From assembly GCA_023436495.1 (NCBI GenBank), contig JAEZIT010000045.1:1-61617 (forward strand): a stretch of 61,617 bases of DNA, written 5' to 3'. The DNA comes from Acidobacteriota bacterium (GTDB lineage Bacteria > Acidobacteriota > Blastocatellia > Pyrinomonadales > Pyrinomonadaceae). This document shows, one piece after another, positions 17,726 to 25,876 of the stretch; position 1 is the first letter of the stretch; each line of letters begins with the position of its first letter. The notes under the pieces are model-generated. The model had not been told where the DNA came from and ran no database searches. It worked only from the letters and a program-made list of their open reading frames with translations. The translations under genes and the position numbers were made by a program.

Positions 17726-18742
17726 CTACGCCTTGGCCTTGCTCTTTTCTCTGAACTGCTTGATAAGCTTTTTGAGGTCGTCTTTATTCGGTGCGTCCGG
17801 CGAAGCCTTGAGGTATAGCTCAAGTTGTTTGGCCGCCTCGTCAAACTTGTTCAGATCCTTTCCGTACAGCAGTGCTAGATTCCAGTGGACATCCGGCGAC
17901 GTCCCTTCAGCTAGCTTTTCCGCCTGTTTCAGGGCTGTCTCGGCATTTATATAGTCCTTGGTAGCCCTTCGCGACATTCCCAGAAGCAGATTGGATTCCA
18001 TAGAATCAGGGCGGTTCAGAACCGCCTTTTCTGATGCTGTGACCGCTTCGGCAAACTTACGCATTGAATAAGCGGCATAAGCAAGGCCGTACCAACAATC
18101 AAAGCTCTTGTCGTTTATTTCGAGAGCTTTTTTGAATATTGTTTCTGCATCCTCAAATCTTTCCTGGCTGAGTCGCGCGGTCCCTAAACGTTGGAGAGCA
18201 ACAAAGTATGTCGGAAAAACTGCGACCGCTTTTTCGAGTCCGTCAATCCCTTGCTGCGTTCGCTGGCTATCCAGGTCGTCAACTGCTTTCTTGTAGAGCG
18301 ATTCCGCCTCTTTAGGAACTTCTTGTGCGTAGATCACTGCATTCACAAGCGGAACCGCTGATGCGTTCTTACGCGGACTTAGGTAAATATCTTTTTGGAC
18401 GTTTTCAGTAACGGGCTGTCCGCGCATTCCTGTACCGGCTATCTCGACTTCCGCAGACTGTTCTAAATAGCCTGTCCCGAAGGGAAGGACCCTGATCGTA
18501 TATCGGCCGTGCGGCAACCCCGGGAAATAAAAACGGCCCGAGCCGTCAGTTCGCTGGCGCCCAACGGTGCTGAACTCGGCTTGCAGCTCGACGAAGACTT
18601 GAGAGATCGGCCGCCTCTCCGAATCAAACACAAAACCGGAGATAGAACTCCGATTCTGTTGACCGAATACGGTTGTAATTCCAAAACAACATACAAGCCC
18701 CACAAGAGACAGGGTGGCGAATCTCCTGAATTTGAGCACCAT
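17726..18742 (-). CDS. Exported TPR protein with carboxypeptidase-regulatory-like domain
   Basis: 338 residues. A signal peptide (MVLKFRRFATLSLVGLVCCFG..., cleavage near VFGQ) is followed by a beta domain of carboxypeptidase-regulatory type (about 30-100: SISGFVFDSERRPISQVFVELQ...GLPHGRYTIRVLP). About five TPR-like helical repeats follow (about 140-310: SLYKKAVDDLDSQRTQQGIDGLEKAV, FEDAETIFKKALEIND, FAEAVTASEKAVLNRPDS). A good ribosome-binding site (GGAGG) precedes the ATG. It is probably a periplasmic scaffold that binds partner proteins; nothing enzymatic is visible. It lies 41 bases downstream of the ribA-type gene on the same strand. Confidence 0.82.
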   Translation of the reverse strand: MVLKFRRFATLSLVGLVCCFGITTVFGQQNRSSISGFVFDSERRPISQVFVELQAEFSTVGRQRTDGSGRFYFPGLPHGRYTIRVLPFGTGYLEQSAEVEIAGTGMRGQPVTENVQKDIYLSPRKNASAVPLVNAVIYAQEVPKEAESLYKKAVDDLDSQRTQQGIDGLEKAVAVFPTYFVALQRLGTARLSQERFEDAETIFKKALEINDKSFDCWYGLAYAAYSMRKFAEAVTASEKAVLNRPDSMESNLLLGMSRRATKDYINAETALKQAEKLAEGTSPDVHWNLALLYGKDLNKFDEAAKQLELYLKASPDAPNKDDLKKLIKQFREKSKAKA

Positions 18743-18783
18743 ACTTACCTCCGAAGAAATGGAATTTAAGGATAGGAATTATA

Positions 18784-19452
18784 TCACGATAACAGATGGC
18801 CGAGCTTTTCTTTTTTTATCTGCAGGTAATGGGCCGCCGGCTCTTCGGCATCGATCTCTATGGGAATACGCTCGACGATCTGGAGGCCGGCTTCTTCCAA
18901 GGCTTTTAGCTTGTCGGGATTATTTGAGATGACGCGGACCTTGCAGAGGCCAAGGTCGAATAAAATTTCGGCGCATTGCTGATAATTGCGGGCGTCCACC
19001 TCAAATCCCAGTTTTTCGTTGGCCTCGACCGTGTCCGCTCCTTCGTCCTGCAGGGCATATGCGCGTATTTTGTTAATGATCCCGATACCGCGGCCTTCCT
19101 GCTGCTGATAGACGATCGCACCGCGTCCTTCGGCCTCGATCATTTCCATCGCCTTGTGCAGTTGCGGCCCGCAATCGCATTTTATCGAACCGAAAACATC
19201 GCCGGTCAGGCATTGCGAATGAATCCGAACCAACGTCGGGACGTCCGCTCGCATATCACCTTTATAAAGCACAACAAATTCTTCATCGCTAGTCAGCGAG
19301 CGATATCCGGCTATCTGGAAATCTCCCCTTTTCGTCGGAAGTTTCGCCGTGGCAACCTTCTCGACGGAAACTCCGCGGGACTTCCATGAGCATTCGTTGT
19401 TTTCCGAAGATTCGATTATGTCTTCCGCTGTCATTTTATTAGTTTCAAACAT
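18784..19452 (-). CDS. ribA: GTP cyclohydrolase II
   Basis: 222 residues, the normal size for a stand-alone enzyme. It opens the imidazole ring of GTP to give 2,5-diamino-6-ribosylamino-4-pyrimidinone 5'-phosphate, the first step of riboflavin synthesis. The zinc Cys cluster C-x10-C-x-C lies in HSQCLTGDVFGSIKCDCG. The catalytic/GTP region YQQQEGRGIGIINKIRAYALQD and the C-terminal VRVISNNPDKLKALEEAGLQIVERIPIE are complete. There is no fused RibB (DHBP synthase) half and no other rib gene in the window. The first ATG (19452) has a weak ribosome-binding site; a second in-frame ATG lies six codons in. Confidence 0.94.
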   Translation of the reverse strand: MFETNKMTAEDIIESSENNECSWKSRGVSVEKVATAKLPTKRGDFQIAGYRSLTSDEEFVVLYKGDMRADVPTLVRIHSQCLTGDVFGSIKCDCGPQLHKAMEMIEAEGRGAIVYQQQEGRGIGIINKIRAYALQDEGADTVEANEKLGFEVDARNYQQCAEILFDLGLCKVRVISNNPDKLKALEEAGLQIVERIPIEIDAEEPAAHYLQIKKEKLGHLLS

Positions 19453-19576
19453 TATAGACCCAAATAACGAAAAATTATAGAGATACCGCCCGAATGGGAC
19501 AAAATGAAAAGTGACCGCCCGGATAACTAAGATCGCGGAGCGGTCAAATTAGGGTGGTGACAAAAATCGGATCTGA

Positions 19577-20011
19577 CTAGTCTTCTTTGTCTGCCGGCGA
19601 ATCGTCTGCGTTTACTTTCTCAGACTTCTCCTCGTCCTCGTTATGGGCAAATACCGCACCGTCGCGCGTTCCGAATATTTTCGAAAGAAGGCCGTTCAGC
19701 ACATCAGCGACACTTGCGGGTTCGGCGCCTTCGACGGTCCGCGACGGTGCCGGAGCATCCGCAAATGCCATGTCCAGACGGATAAGCTCCGTCGTGACGT
19801 GTCTGCAGAACGAACAGTTGACCAGGTGTCGAACCATCGGACCCGCTTCGCGAGGGTTTATATTTCCCTCGACAAACGCGGCCAGTGAATCTTCGTCCAA
19901 GTGATGCTCAAACGCGGAAGGAGTGGTTTCCAGGACGCGATTCTTTAAAAAGCGGCCGAGCGCGTTGTCGATCTTGATGAATTGCGGGTCTAATCGCTCG
20001 CTGTTTTCCAT
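19577..20011 (-). CDS. Soluble zinc-finger anti-sigma factor candidate
   Basis: 144 residues. A ZAS-type H-x3-C-x2-C motif (H62, C66, C69 in VRHLVNCSFCRHV) lies in a helical region that begins FEHHLDEDSLAAFVEGNINPREAGPMV, the usual cap of zinc anti-sigma domains. There is no transmembrane segment; the C-terminal third is acidic and disordered (DEEKSEKVNADDSPADKED). It sits 92 bases downstream of the sigma-factor gene on the same strand, as expected for a sigma/anti-sigma pair. A soluble ZAS protein would respond to cytosolic cues (redox, zinc, partner) rather than envelope signals. Role inferred from motif and position. Confidence 0.72.
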   Translation of the reverse strand: MENSERLDPQFIKIDNALGRFLKNRVLETTPSAFEHHLDEDSLAAFVEGNINPREAGPMVRHLVNCSFCRHVTTELIRLDMAFADAPAPSRTVEGAEPASVADVLNGLLSKIFGTRDGAVFAHNEDEEKSEKVNADDSPADKED

Positions 20012-20103
20012 TATTCAATACTCCCGACAACAAGACGTAACAGACCTATAAAGTTTGCATAACTTTTTTCCCGACCGACAGTTGTCCGGCTAAACGCCTC
20101 GCT

Positions 20104-21114
20104 TCAGGTCTGAATCGTCGTAAGGTTTCGATATAAGCTTGGGCCGCCGAGGTCCTGCGTCGCTAACTCGAGACATATTTCCACCTCTCTGGGAGATAGG
20201 TCGTGAGCGGTTTCTAGCTCCGCCCTAAATAGTTGATTGACTTTGGAATAGCATTTTTCGAGCCATCTCATGATCGTCGATTCATGAATGCGGCTGCCCG
20301 GAGCTTTTTCACGCGTCTGCGATCTTCTCTGAAACCAGCCTCGAAGCGGCGAAGCTTCATTTTCAACAAGCCGCGCGATCTCTCGCAGCTTCAGATTTTC
20401 AGCGTGATAGTACAAAAGGAGAAGTTTTTCGTGATCGTCCAGCGATGAAAATGCAGTTTCCAGAGCTGCGATCGTCGATTCTCTGTACCGTTCCCGAGCC
20501 ATCCGGTCGACCATTTCCGCGTCGCCTTCTGCCGGCTGTTCGGCAAAACTGGCATGGGCAGTGCCTTCGCCAACGGTTTCGGTCATTTCGTCGAGCGAGA
20601 CCTCGTCGTGGCTTTGGCGGTGAAGATCAACGAGCGAATGCCAGATCACGGTTCGCAGCCAGCCGCGCAGAGACCCGCGTCCGCTGTATGTCGAGAATTT
20701 CGAAACCCGCTCGCCGTCAACGACCCGCGTGCCGTAAAGTTCGACATATACTTGATCAACTACTTCCTGAGCGTCGACATCGGTTTTCGCAAGGTGACGT
20801 GCGACCCTTTCGAGGTACGGCCGGTGTTGCTGATCGAATTCCCACCATGCCCGCTCGTTTCCGTTGGCGCATGCCAGAGCCATGAACAGGTCGTCCGCCT
20901 GGATCTGCCCGAGGAATTCGTTAACGTCATCTGACGTCGCCGTGTCATCCCGCGACTGAAGAAATTTCAGTCCTGTTTTCGTCAGCGATTCGATAAAGCA
21001 TTCCGGGCGCACGCCGAAATTCGGAGCATTTTGGGCGCACCGTTCAAATATCTCATCCATTGTCGATCTGCTCTGACCGAGCAGATCGTCGTATGTCACA
21101 GGTTCCGGGGGCAT
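20104..21114 (-). CDS. RNA polymerase sigma factor, ECF-like (sigma-70 family)
   Basis: 336 residues, much longer than a typical ECF factor (about 180-200). Region 2 is at about 105-190 (RAWWEFDQQHRPYLERVARHLAKTDVDAQEVVDQVYVELYG...GSLRGWLRTVIWHSLVDLHR). Region 4 is at about 215-300 (AFSSLDDHEKLLLLYYHAENLKLREIARLV...ESTIMRWLEKCYSKVNQLF). Region 4 looks interrupted by about 25 extra basic residues (SPLRGWFQRRSQTREKAPG) between its two halves. About 95 extra residues precede region 2 and about 30 follow region 4. No region 3 is seen. Its likely anti-sigma partner is the next gene. Confidence 0.85.
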   Translation of the reverse strand: MPPEPVTYDDLLGQSRSTMDEIFERCAQNAPNFGVRPECFIESLTKTGLKFLQSRDDTATSDDVNEFLGQIQADDLFMALACANGNERAWWEFDQQHRPYLERVARHLAKTDVDAQEVVDQVYVELYGTRVVDGERVSKFSTYSGRGSLRGWLRTVIWHSLVDLHRQSHDEVSLDEMTETVGEGTAHASFAEQPAEGDAEMVDRMARERYRESTIAALETAFSSLDDHEKLLLLYYHAENLKLREIARLVENEASPLRGWFQRRSQTREKAPGSRIHESTIMRWLEKCYSKVNQLFRAELETAHDLSPREVEICLELATQDLGGPSLYRNLTTIQT

Positions 21115-21177
21115 TGTTTATAACTCATTTAACAAAGGAATTATACAGAAAATTACGCCGGAGGCATACTTTGCGTT

Positions 21178-23055
21178 TCAGCTAACGCTTTCAGACGGTG
21201 ATCCTACACCATCTTGCAGCAGAGGATCGCCGGCAGAAAGCCGCGTTCCGCGCTCGCCATTCTCCGAATACTGCAGTTGATACAGCCGCCAGTAAAGCCC
21301 GCGTTCCAGCAGCAGCTCATTATGTGTGCCGATCTCGCGAAGTTCGCCATGATGGAACACTATTATCCGGTCGCATTTCTGGATCGTCGATAAACGGTGA
21401 GCAACCACGAGCGACGTTCGGCGCTGCATGACACGATCGACCGCCTGCTGTATAAGTTGCTCCGTTTCCGTGTCGATGGAACTCGTAGCCTCATCAAGGA
21501 TCAGTATAGTCGGGTCAAACGCAAGAGCACGCGCAAATGAGATGAGCTGTTTTTGTCCGACTGACAGCCCGGCCCCGCGTTCGCGGACCTCCGACTCGTA
21601 CTTGTTTTCGAATTTGTCGATAAACTCGTCAGCGTGTACCTCGCGCGCCGCCCATTCTATACGTTCGTCCGTTATATTGCGGTTGCCGAGCCGTATATTG
21701 TTGCCGATAGACCCGCTGAACAGGAAGACGTCCTGCAGCACGACGGCGAAATTCGACCGAAGGTCCTTCAGGTCCCAATCGCGAACATCAACCCCGTCCA
21801 GTAGTATTGTGCCCTTCTGCACGTCATAGAACCTCATCAAGAGATTCGTCACGGTTGTTTTCCCGGAGCCCGTGTGGCCGACCAAGGCGATGCTCTCACC
21901 GACGTTGACCGTGAACGACACATCTTTCAGTACCCAATCATTTTCCTTATACGCGAACCAAACGTTCTGAAATTCAATCTTGCCCGTTGCCGAGCCCGAT
22001 TTCTTTGGATTCGCGGGGCTCGTGACGTCCGTTTCCAGATCGAGCAGGATGAAAATGCGGTGCGACGCGACGATAGCGGCTTGCAGTACGTTGAATTTAT
22101 CTGAAAGATCGCGAATTGGCTGAAAAAGCTGCAGCGAATATTGAATGAACGACGCGAGAATTCCAACAGTCAGCCCGGCTTCGGCCGCTGATAGATTACT
22201 CAGATATTCGTATCCGAAAAAGAATATGACGAGGGCAATGCCGATCGCGCCGATAAAATCTACCAGCGGGTAAAATACAGCGTAATAATAGATCGTCTCG
22301 ATATTCGCGCGGCGGTAATCGTCGTTGATCTCGGCGAAACGATTGCGAGCCTTGTTCTCGGCATTGAAAAGCTGTACGGTCTGCGCGCCCGAAATGTATT
22401 CCTGCAGGAATGCGTTGAGTTTCGCGTTCCGTGTCCGTACGCGGTCGAATCCGACTCGAGCTGCCTTCCTGAACCAGTTGGTCGCCGTGAAAAGGAGTGG
22501 GACCGTGATCAGCGAAACGACCGCCAACTTCCAATCCATCCAGAACATCATTCCGATAATGGCGAAAATGACGACAAGATCGCCGAGTACATCGATCACT
22601 CCGGATGTGAACAATTCATTCAGAGCGTCAACGTCCGACGTAAGTCGCGTCATTATCCGCCCAACCGGATATCTGTCGTAATATGCGACCTCCTGCTTCT
22701 GCAGCTTTGTGAACAATTCGCTGCGAAGGTCATACATTACTTTCTGGCCGACCGTATTGAGCAGGATCTCCTGAATATAGGAAAAGATGAATCTGAAAAG
22801 AAATACGGCGAAAAATGCGAGCGCGAACAGCCAGATTCCGTCCGTTTTCTTCGGCGTGATGAAATCGTCAACCGCCACCTTTGTAAAATACGGCTGGGTG
22901 CTGATCAGTATGTTCGTGATTAGCGTCAGCGCAAGCGCAGCGACAACAATATGCCAATACGGCTTCAGATACCGGAGTAAACGGCGGACGATGCGCAGAT
23001 CGTATGTCTTACCGATCGCGTCTTCCTCATGATATTTCTGGACTTCTTCAGACAC
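21178..23055 (-). CDS. ABC exporter, fused permease/ATPase (MsbA/lipid A or multidrug type)
   Basis: 625 residues, a half-transporter. The N-terminal transmembrane domain (about 25-330, six membrane segments) precedes a nucleotide-binding domain with Walker A VGHTGSGKTTV, Q-loop VLQDVFLFSG, signature LSVGQ (in GAGLSVGQKQLISFARAL), Walker B ILILDEATSSID and the switch His in VVAHRLSTI. Such homodimers export lipids, peptides or drugs across the inner membrane. The start codon is GTG. The C-terminal ~30 residues after ENGERGTRL are probably disordered. It lies 66 bases downstream of udgX on the same strand, which probably reflects chance rather than a shared function. Substrate unknown. Confidence 0.92.
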   Translation of the reverse strand: MSEEVQKYHEEDAIGKTYDLRIVRRLLRYLKPYWHIVVAALALTLITNILISTQPYFTKVAVDDFITPKKTDGIWLFALAFFAVFLFRFIFSYIQEILLNTVGQKVMYDLRSELFTKLQKQEVAYYDRYPVGRIMTRLTSDVDALNELFTSGVIDVLGDLVVIFAIIGMMFWMDWKLAVVSLITVPLLFTATNWFRKAARVGFDRVRTRNAKLNAFLQEYISGAQTVQLFNAENKARNRFAEINDDYRRANIETIYYYAVFYPLVDFIGAIGIALVIFFFGYEYLSNLSAAEAGLTVGILASFIQYSLQLFQPIRDLSDKFNVLQAAIVASHRIFILLDLETDVTSPANPKKSGSATGKIEFQNVWFAYKENDWVLKDVSFTVNVGESIALVGHTGSGKTTVTNLLMRFYDVQKGTILLDGVDVRDWDLKDLRSNFAVVLQDVFLFSGSIGNNIRLGNRNITDERIEWAAREVHADEFIDKFENKYESEVRERGAGLSVGQKQLISFARALAFDPTILILDEATSSIDTETEQLIQQAVDRVMQRRTSLVVAHRLSTIQKCDRIIVFHHGELREIGTHNELLLERGLYWRLYQLQYSENGERGTRLSAGDPLLQDGVGSPSESVS

Positions 23056-23121
23056 GCGTAAACTTTAATTCTAAGATTTGAGTGTGCGGTATGGCAATTG
23101 TGTGGAACAACTTCGGCGGCT

Positions 23122-23754
23122 CTAGGCCGAAACGCCGCTTGCGGCAGTGACTAGGTCCGCGACGAATTCCTTGTATTGCTCTTCGCGAAGGTCGTCTGGT
23201 GTCCGCAGGATCGCTGATGGATGTATCGTCGCCAAGGTCTTTGCAGGCAGATCCGTTTCGAGCCACAGTCCCCGGCTCTGCGTAACCCGGAATTCCTTGC
23301 CGAGCAGTGCCTGCGCGGCCGTAGCGCCGAGCAAGACGATCACCGTTGGCATGACGAGTTCGATCTCTGCCTGTAGCCACGGGATGCATGCCCGTATCTC
23401 CGCCGCGTTGGGCTTCTGGTGGATGCGCCGCTTGCCACGCGGTTCCCATTTGAAATGTTTAACTACGTTTGTAAGATAAGTGTCGGCACGGTCGATTCCG
23501 GCGTCTTCGAGCGCGTGGTCGAGAAGCTGCCCGGCGGGTCCCACGAACGGCCGTCCGGCCAGGTCCTCGCGGTCGCCCGGCTGTTCACCAATCATCATCA
23601 TCGCCGCTTTCGACGGGCCTTCGCCGAATACGGTCTGCGTGCCCATTTGCCACAAATGACAGGCCTTACACACTTCCGCGGCGGCCCTGAATGCATTGAG
23701 GCCGCGTTCGTCAGGAAAGAATTCTTCTGCGGTCATTGCAGCCGCTTTCGGCAT
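23122..23754 (-). CDS. udgX: UdgX-type uracil-DNA glycosylase (covalent uracil-DNA binder)
   Basis: 210 residues. UDG-superfamily motif 1 is GEQPGDREDLAGRPFVGPAG (56-75) and motif 2 is HPSAILR. The UdgX-specific R-loop is present as KRRIH (108-112) followed by QKP. In mycobacterial UdgX the equivalent His attacks the sugar and leaves the protein covalently bound to the abasic site, so H112 is predicted to do the same. Iron-sulphur ligands look like C29, C32 and C123, with H100 in KHFKW at the place where classical family 4 enzymes have the third Cys. That fourth ligand is my inference. A good ribosome-binding site (GGGGG) precedes the ATG. Confidence 0.9.
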   Translation of the reverse strand: MPKAAAMTAEEFFPDERGLNAFRAAAEVCKACHLWQMGTQTVFGEGPSKAAMMMIGEQPGDREDLAGRPFVGPAGQLLDHALEDAGIDRADTYLTNVVKHFKWEPRGKRRIHQKPNAAEIRACIPWLQAEIELVMPTVIVLLGATAAQALLGKEFRVTQSRGLWLETDLPAKTLATIHPSAILRTPDDLREEQYKEFVADLVTAASGVSA

Positions 23755-23868
23755 TATTGCTGCCCCCTAGCCCTTAATCGTTCTACCAGGATTTTAACAC
23801 TTATGCCGCTAAGTTATTAAATTTTTCAGTGATGCAACTAAATCGCCGACTTGCTTCTCCAATAATAC

Positions 23869-24375
23869 GTGAAACGCCAGTTGAACAAGTTTATCCCGGT
23901 ATTTGCTGCCATTTTGATCGGTATATTTGCCGCTGCCGCGTTCGGCCAGCCTTCCCCCGTATCGCCGACCTCGAACCTTCTGGAGGTCTATCTTGCGAAG
24001 GACGATGGAACAGGCCACCCCGGCGATGCCTCCGAGCTGTTTTCGACCACGGATGTTCCAATATATTGCGTCGTGCTGCTGAATTCGGTCGATCCGACAA
24101 AAGTGAGTATGAGCTTCGTTGCTGCGGAAGTCGCCGGTATAAAGGCCGGCACAAAGGTCGTTACGACGACGTACACGACAAAACAGGGCGAGAACCGCGT
24201 CAATTTCACCGGCCGGCCCGAAAAGCTCTGGATCGTAGGCAAATATCGTGTTGATATTTATATCGACGGAAAATTCGAAAAAAGCTCTGAATTCTTGATC
24301 AGCAAACCCGGAACGGCCGGCCGTTCAGAAACATTTGCTGAGAAGAGTAAACCCTCAAGGCCCCGTATCCAATAA
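23869..24375 (+). CDS. Exported protein of unknown function
   Basis: 168 residues, starting at GTG. A signal peptide (KFIPVFAAILIGIFAAAAFGQ) is followed by a compact beta-rich domain (LEVYLAKDDGTGHPGDASELFSTTDVPIYCVVLLNS...VSMSFVAAEVAGIKAG...KLWIVGKYRVDIYIDGKFEKSSEFLI). The alternation of strands and the final IDGKFEKSSEF segment suggest an immunoglobulin-like or carbohydrate-binding-like fold, but no family is recognised. It is transcribed divergently from udgX and converges on the RRM gene, sharing a bidirectional terminator with it. Confidence 0.72.
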   Translation: MKRQLNKFIPVFAAILIGIFAAAAFGQPSPVSPTSNLLEVYLAKDDGTGHPGDASELFSTTDVPIYCVVLLNSVDPTKVSMSFVAAEVAGIKAGTKVVTTTYTTKQGENRVNFTGRPEKLWIVGKYRVDIYIDGKFEKSSEFLISKPGTAGRSETFAEKSKPSRPRIQ

Positions 24376-24408
24376 AAAAGAGGCAGCCGGCCGGCTGCCT
24401 CTTTTTTC
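24373..24408. terminator. Bidirectional rho-independent terminator
   Basis: A perfect palindrome of 22 bases (24380-24401, each arm GAGGCAGCCGG or its complement) is flanked by six A on the left and six T on the right. It lies between the convergent exported-protein and RRM genes and would end transcription on both strands. Confidence 0.92.
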
Positions 24409-24420
24409 GATAACCTTGAA

Positions 24421-24747
24421 CTACCAGCGGTTCGAACGTCCGCCGCCGTAGCCGCCGCCGTTTCCACCGCGGCCTCCGCCAAATCCGCCGCCGCGATCTT
24501 CACGCGGTTTTGCTTCGTTGACCTTGAGCGTACGGCCATTTACTTCTTTGCCGTTAAATTCTTCGATCGCCTTTGTGCCGTCTTCTTTCGATGCCATTTC
24601 GACAAAGCCGAAGCCGCGCGAACGGCCCGTTTCGCGGTCTTCGATCACCGAAGCCGATTCAACCGTGCCGATTCCACCAAAGAGTTCTTCGAGGTCATAG
24701 CTCGACGTCTGGAACGAGAGGTTACCTACATAAAGTTTCATTGACAT
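24421..24747 (-). CDS. RNA-binding protein with a single RRM domain and Gly-rich tail
   Basis: 108 residues. RNP2 KLYVGNLSF (4-12) and RNP1 RSRGFGFVEM (about 43-52) define one RRM, with the usual aromatic residues. A Gly/Arg-rich tail follows (DRGGGFGGGRGGNGGGYGGGRSNRW). Bacterial proteins of this layout are small RNA chaperones, often cold-induced, with the Gly-rich tail aiding RNA contact. The start ATG is followed by a second in-frame ATG two codons later; both fit. A long (about 280-base) AT-rich upstream stretch could hold a structured leader, but I saw no cold-box. Confidence 0.92.
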   Translation of the reverse strand: MSMKLYVGNLSFQTSSYDLEELFGGIGTVESASVIEDRETGRSRGFGFVEMASKEDGTKAIEEFNGKEVNGRTLKVNEAKPREDRGGGFGGGRGGNGGGYGGGRSNRW

Positions 24748-24939
24748 AAAAATAGAAATTCCTTTTCCCTCGAATGGGAATAAAAAAGAAGCTTCGAATT
24801 CGAATTGTACTCCGGAGAAACGGTAAACCCTCGAAGAAATCGCGTTCGGATGCTCGAAACTGCTGAGCTACTTCTAAAACCAAAAAACCAACCTGCCCTC
24901 GAACTATCCAAAACGCCGTCGAAATAACCAAAATCAGTC

Positions 24940-24972
<33 letters not shown>

Positions 24973-25028
24973 TCAACAGGTTTCTATGATGCACTGTTAC
25001 GCGCATGGTTGCAAGCTTTATACAAGGA

Positions 25029-25811
25029 TTAATTGGCAATTAACGAAAGCAGGTCGTTCATCTTTTCGGCCGCTGATTCCTCGCCGAGGCGTATGAATTC
25101 CTCGCGCTTGTTTATTTCGTCCGGACGAAGATGCGCGATCTGCGGGATGATCAGCACGTCCGCGCTGTAATGCTGCGCCTTCGACGCCGCACGCAGCATC
25201 ATCATCGCCGATTGAAACAGCATTCCGAGCATTGTCCGAGGTACTCCCCGAAACGACGCGCCCGACGCCAACAGGTCCACAGCGATGACGATATCCGCAC
25301 CCATTTCTTTTACGATCGCCGTTGGGATCGGAGCAACCACGCCGCCGTCGATCAGAATTCTGCCTTTTTCGTCCTCGAGCGGCATGAACACGCCCGGCAC
25401 TGCACAACTCGCTCTGATCGCGAAAGCGACATCGCCTTCGTCGCGGAACACAACTTCTTCGCCCGTCTCGAGGTTGCAGGCGACTGCTGCGTACGGGATG
25501 TGCATATCTTCGATACGGCCGACAGGGAAGTGCTGCTTGATAAAATTTCCCATCGCCGCGTTCGACAACAGACTCTTTGGCGAATAGGACAGGCCCGTCA
25601 TGTTGAACCAACCGATCTGGCGGCCGATCTCGATTATCTCGTTAACGCTCATTCCGGCGGCGACCGCACCGCCGACGAACGACCCTGCCGACGTACCCGC
25701 GACCATGTCGATTGGAATGCCGTTTTCCTCAAGCGTCTTCAATACGCCGAGATGCGCAAAACCGCGGGCTCCGCCTCCTGAAAGTGCAAGTCCAATTTTT
25801 TTTCTGGTCAT
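25029..25811 (-). CDS. Patatin-like phospholipase / esterase (RssA-type)
   Basis: 260 residues. The oxyanion loop GGGARG (12-17), nucleophile elbow GTSAG (S41) and catalytic Asp in LIDGGVVAPIP form the patatin Ser-Asp dyad. The length matches the short bacterial NTE/RssA group without cyclic-nucleotide domains. No signal peptide, so it is cytoplasmic or peripheral to the membrane, acting on acyl-lipids. It is transcribed divergently from the zinc-ribbon subtilase, with 65 bases between starts. Confidence 0.92.
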   Translation of the reverse strand: MTRKKIGLALSGGGARGFAHLGVLKTLEENGIPIDMVAGTSAGSFVGGAVAAGMSVNEIIEIGRQIGWFNMTGLSYSPKSLLSNAAMGNFIKQHFPVGRIEDMHIPYAAVACNLETGEEVVFRDEGDVAFAIRASCAVPGVFMPLEDEKGRILIDGGVVAPIPTAIVKEMGADIVIAVDLLASGASFRGVPRTMLGMLFQSAMMMLRAASKAQHYSADVLIIPQIAHLRPDEINKREEFIRLGEESAAEKMNDLLSLIAN

Positions 25812-25876
25812 AATCTTTGGCCAGCCGCCTCAGCGTTGATTTTACCGTTTGAGTATGGAAAACTTAAACGCTGACA

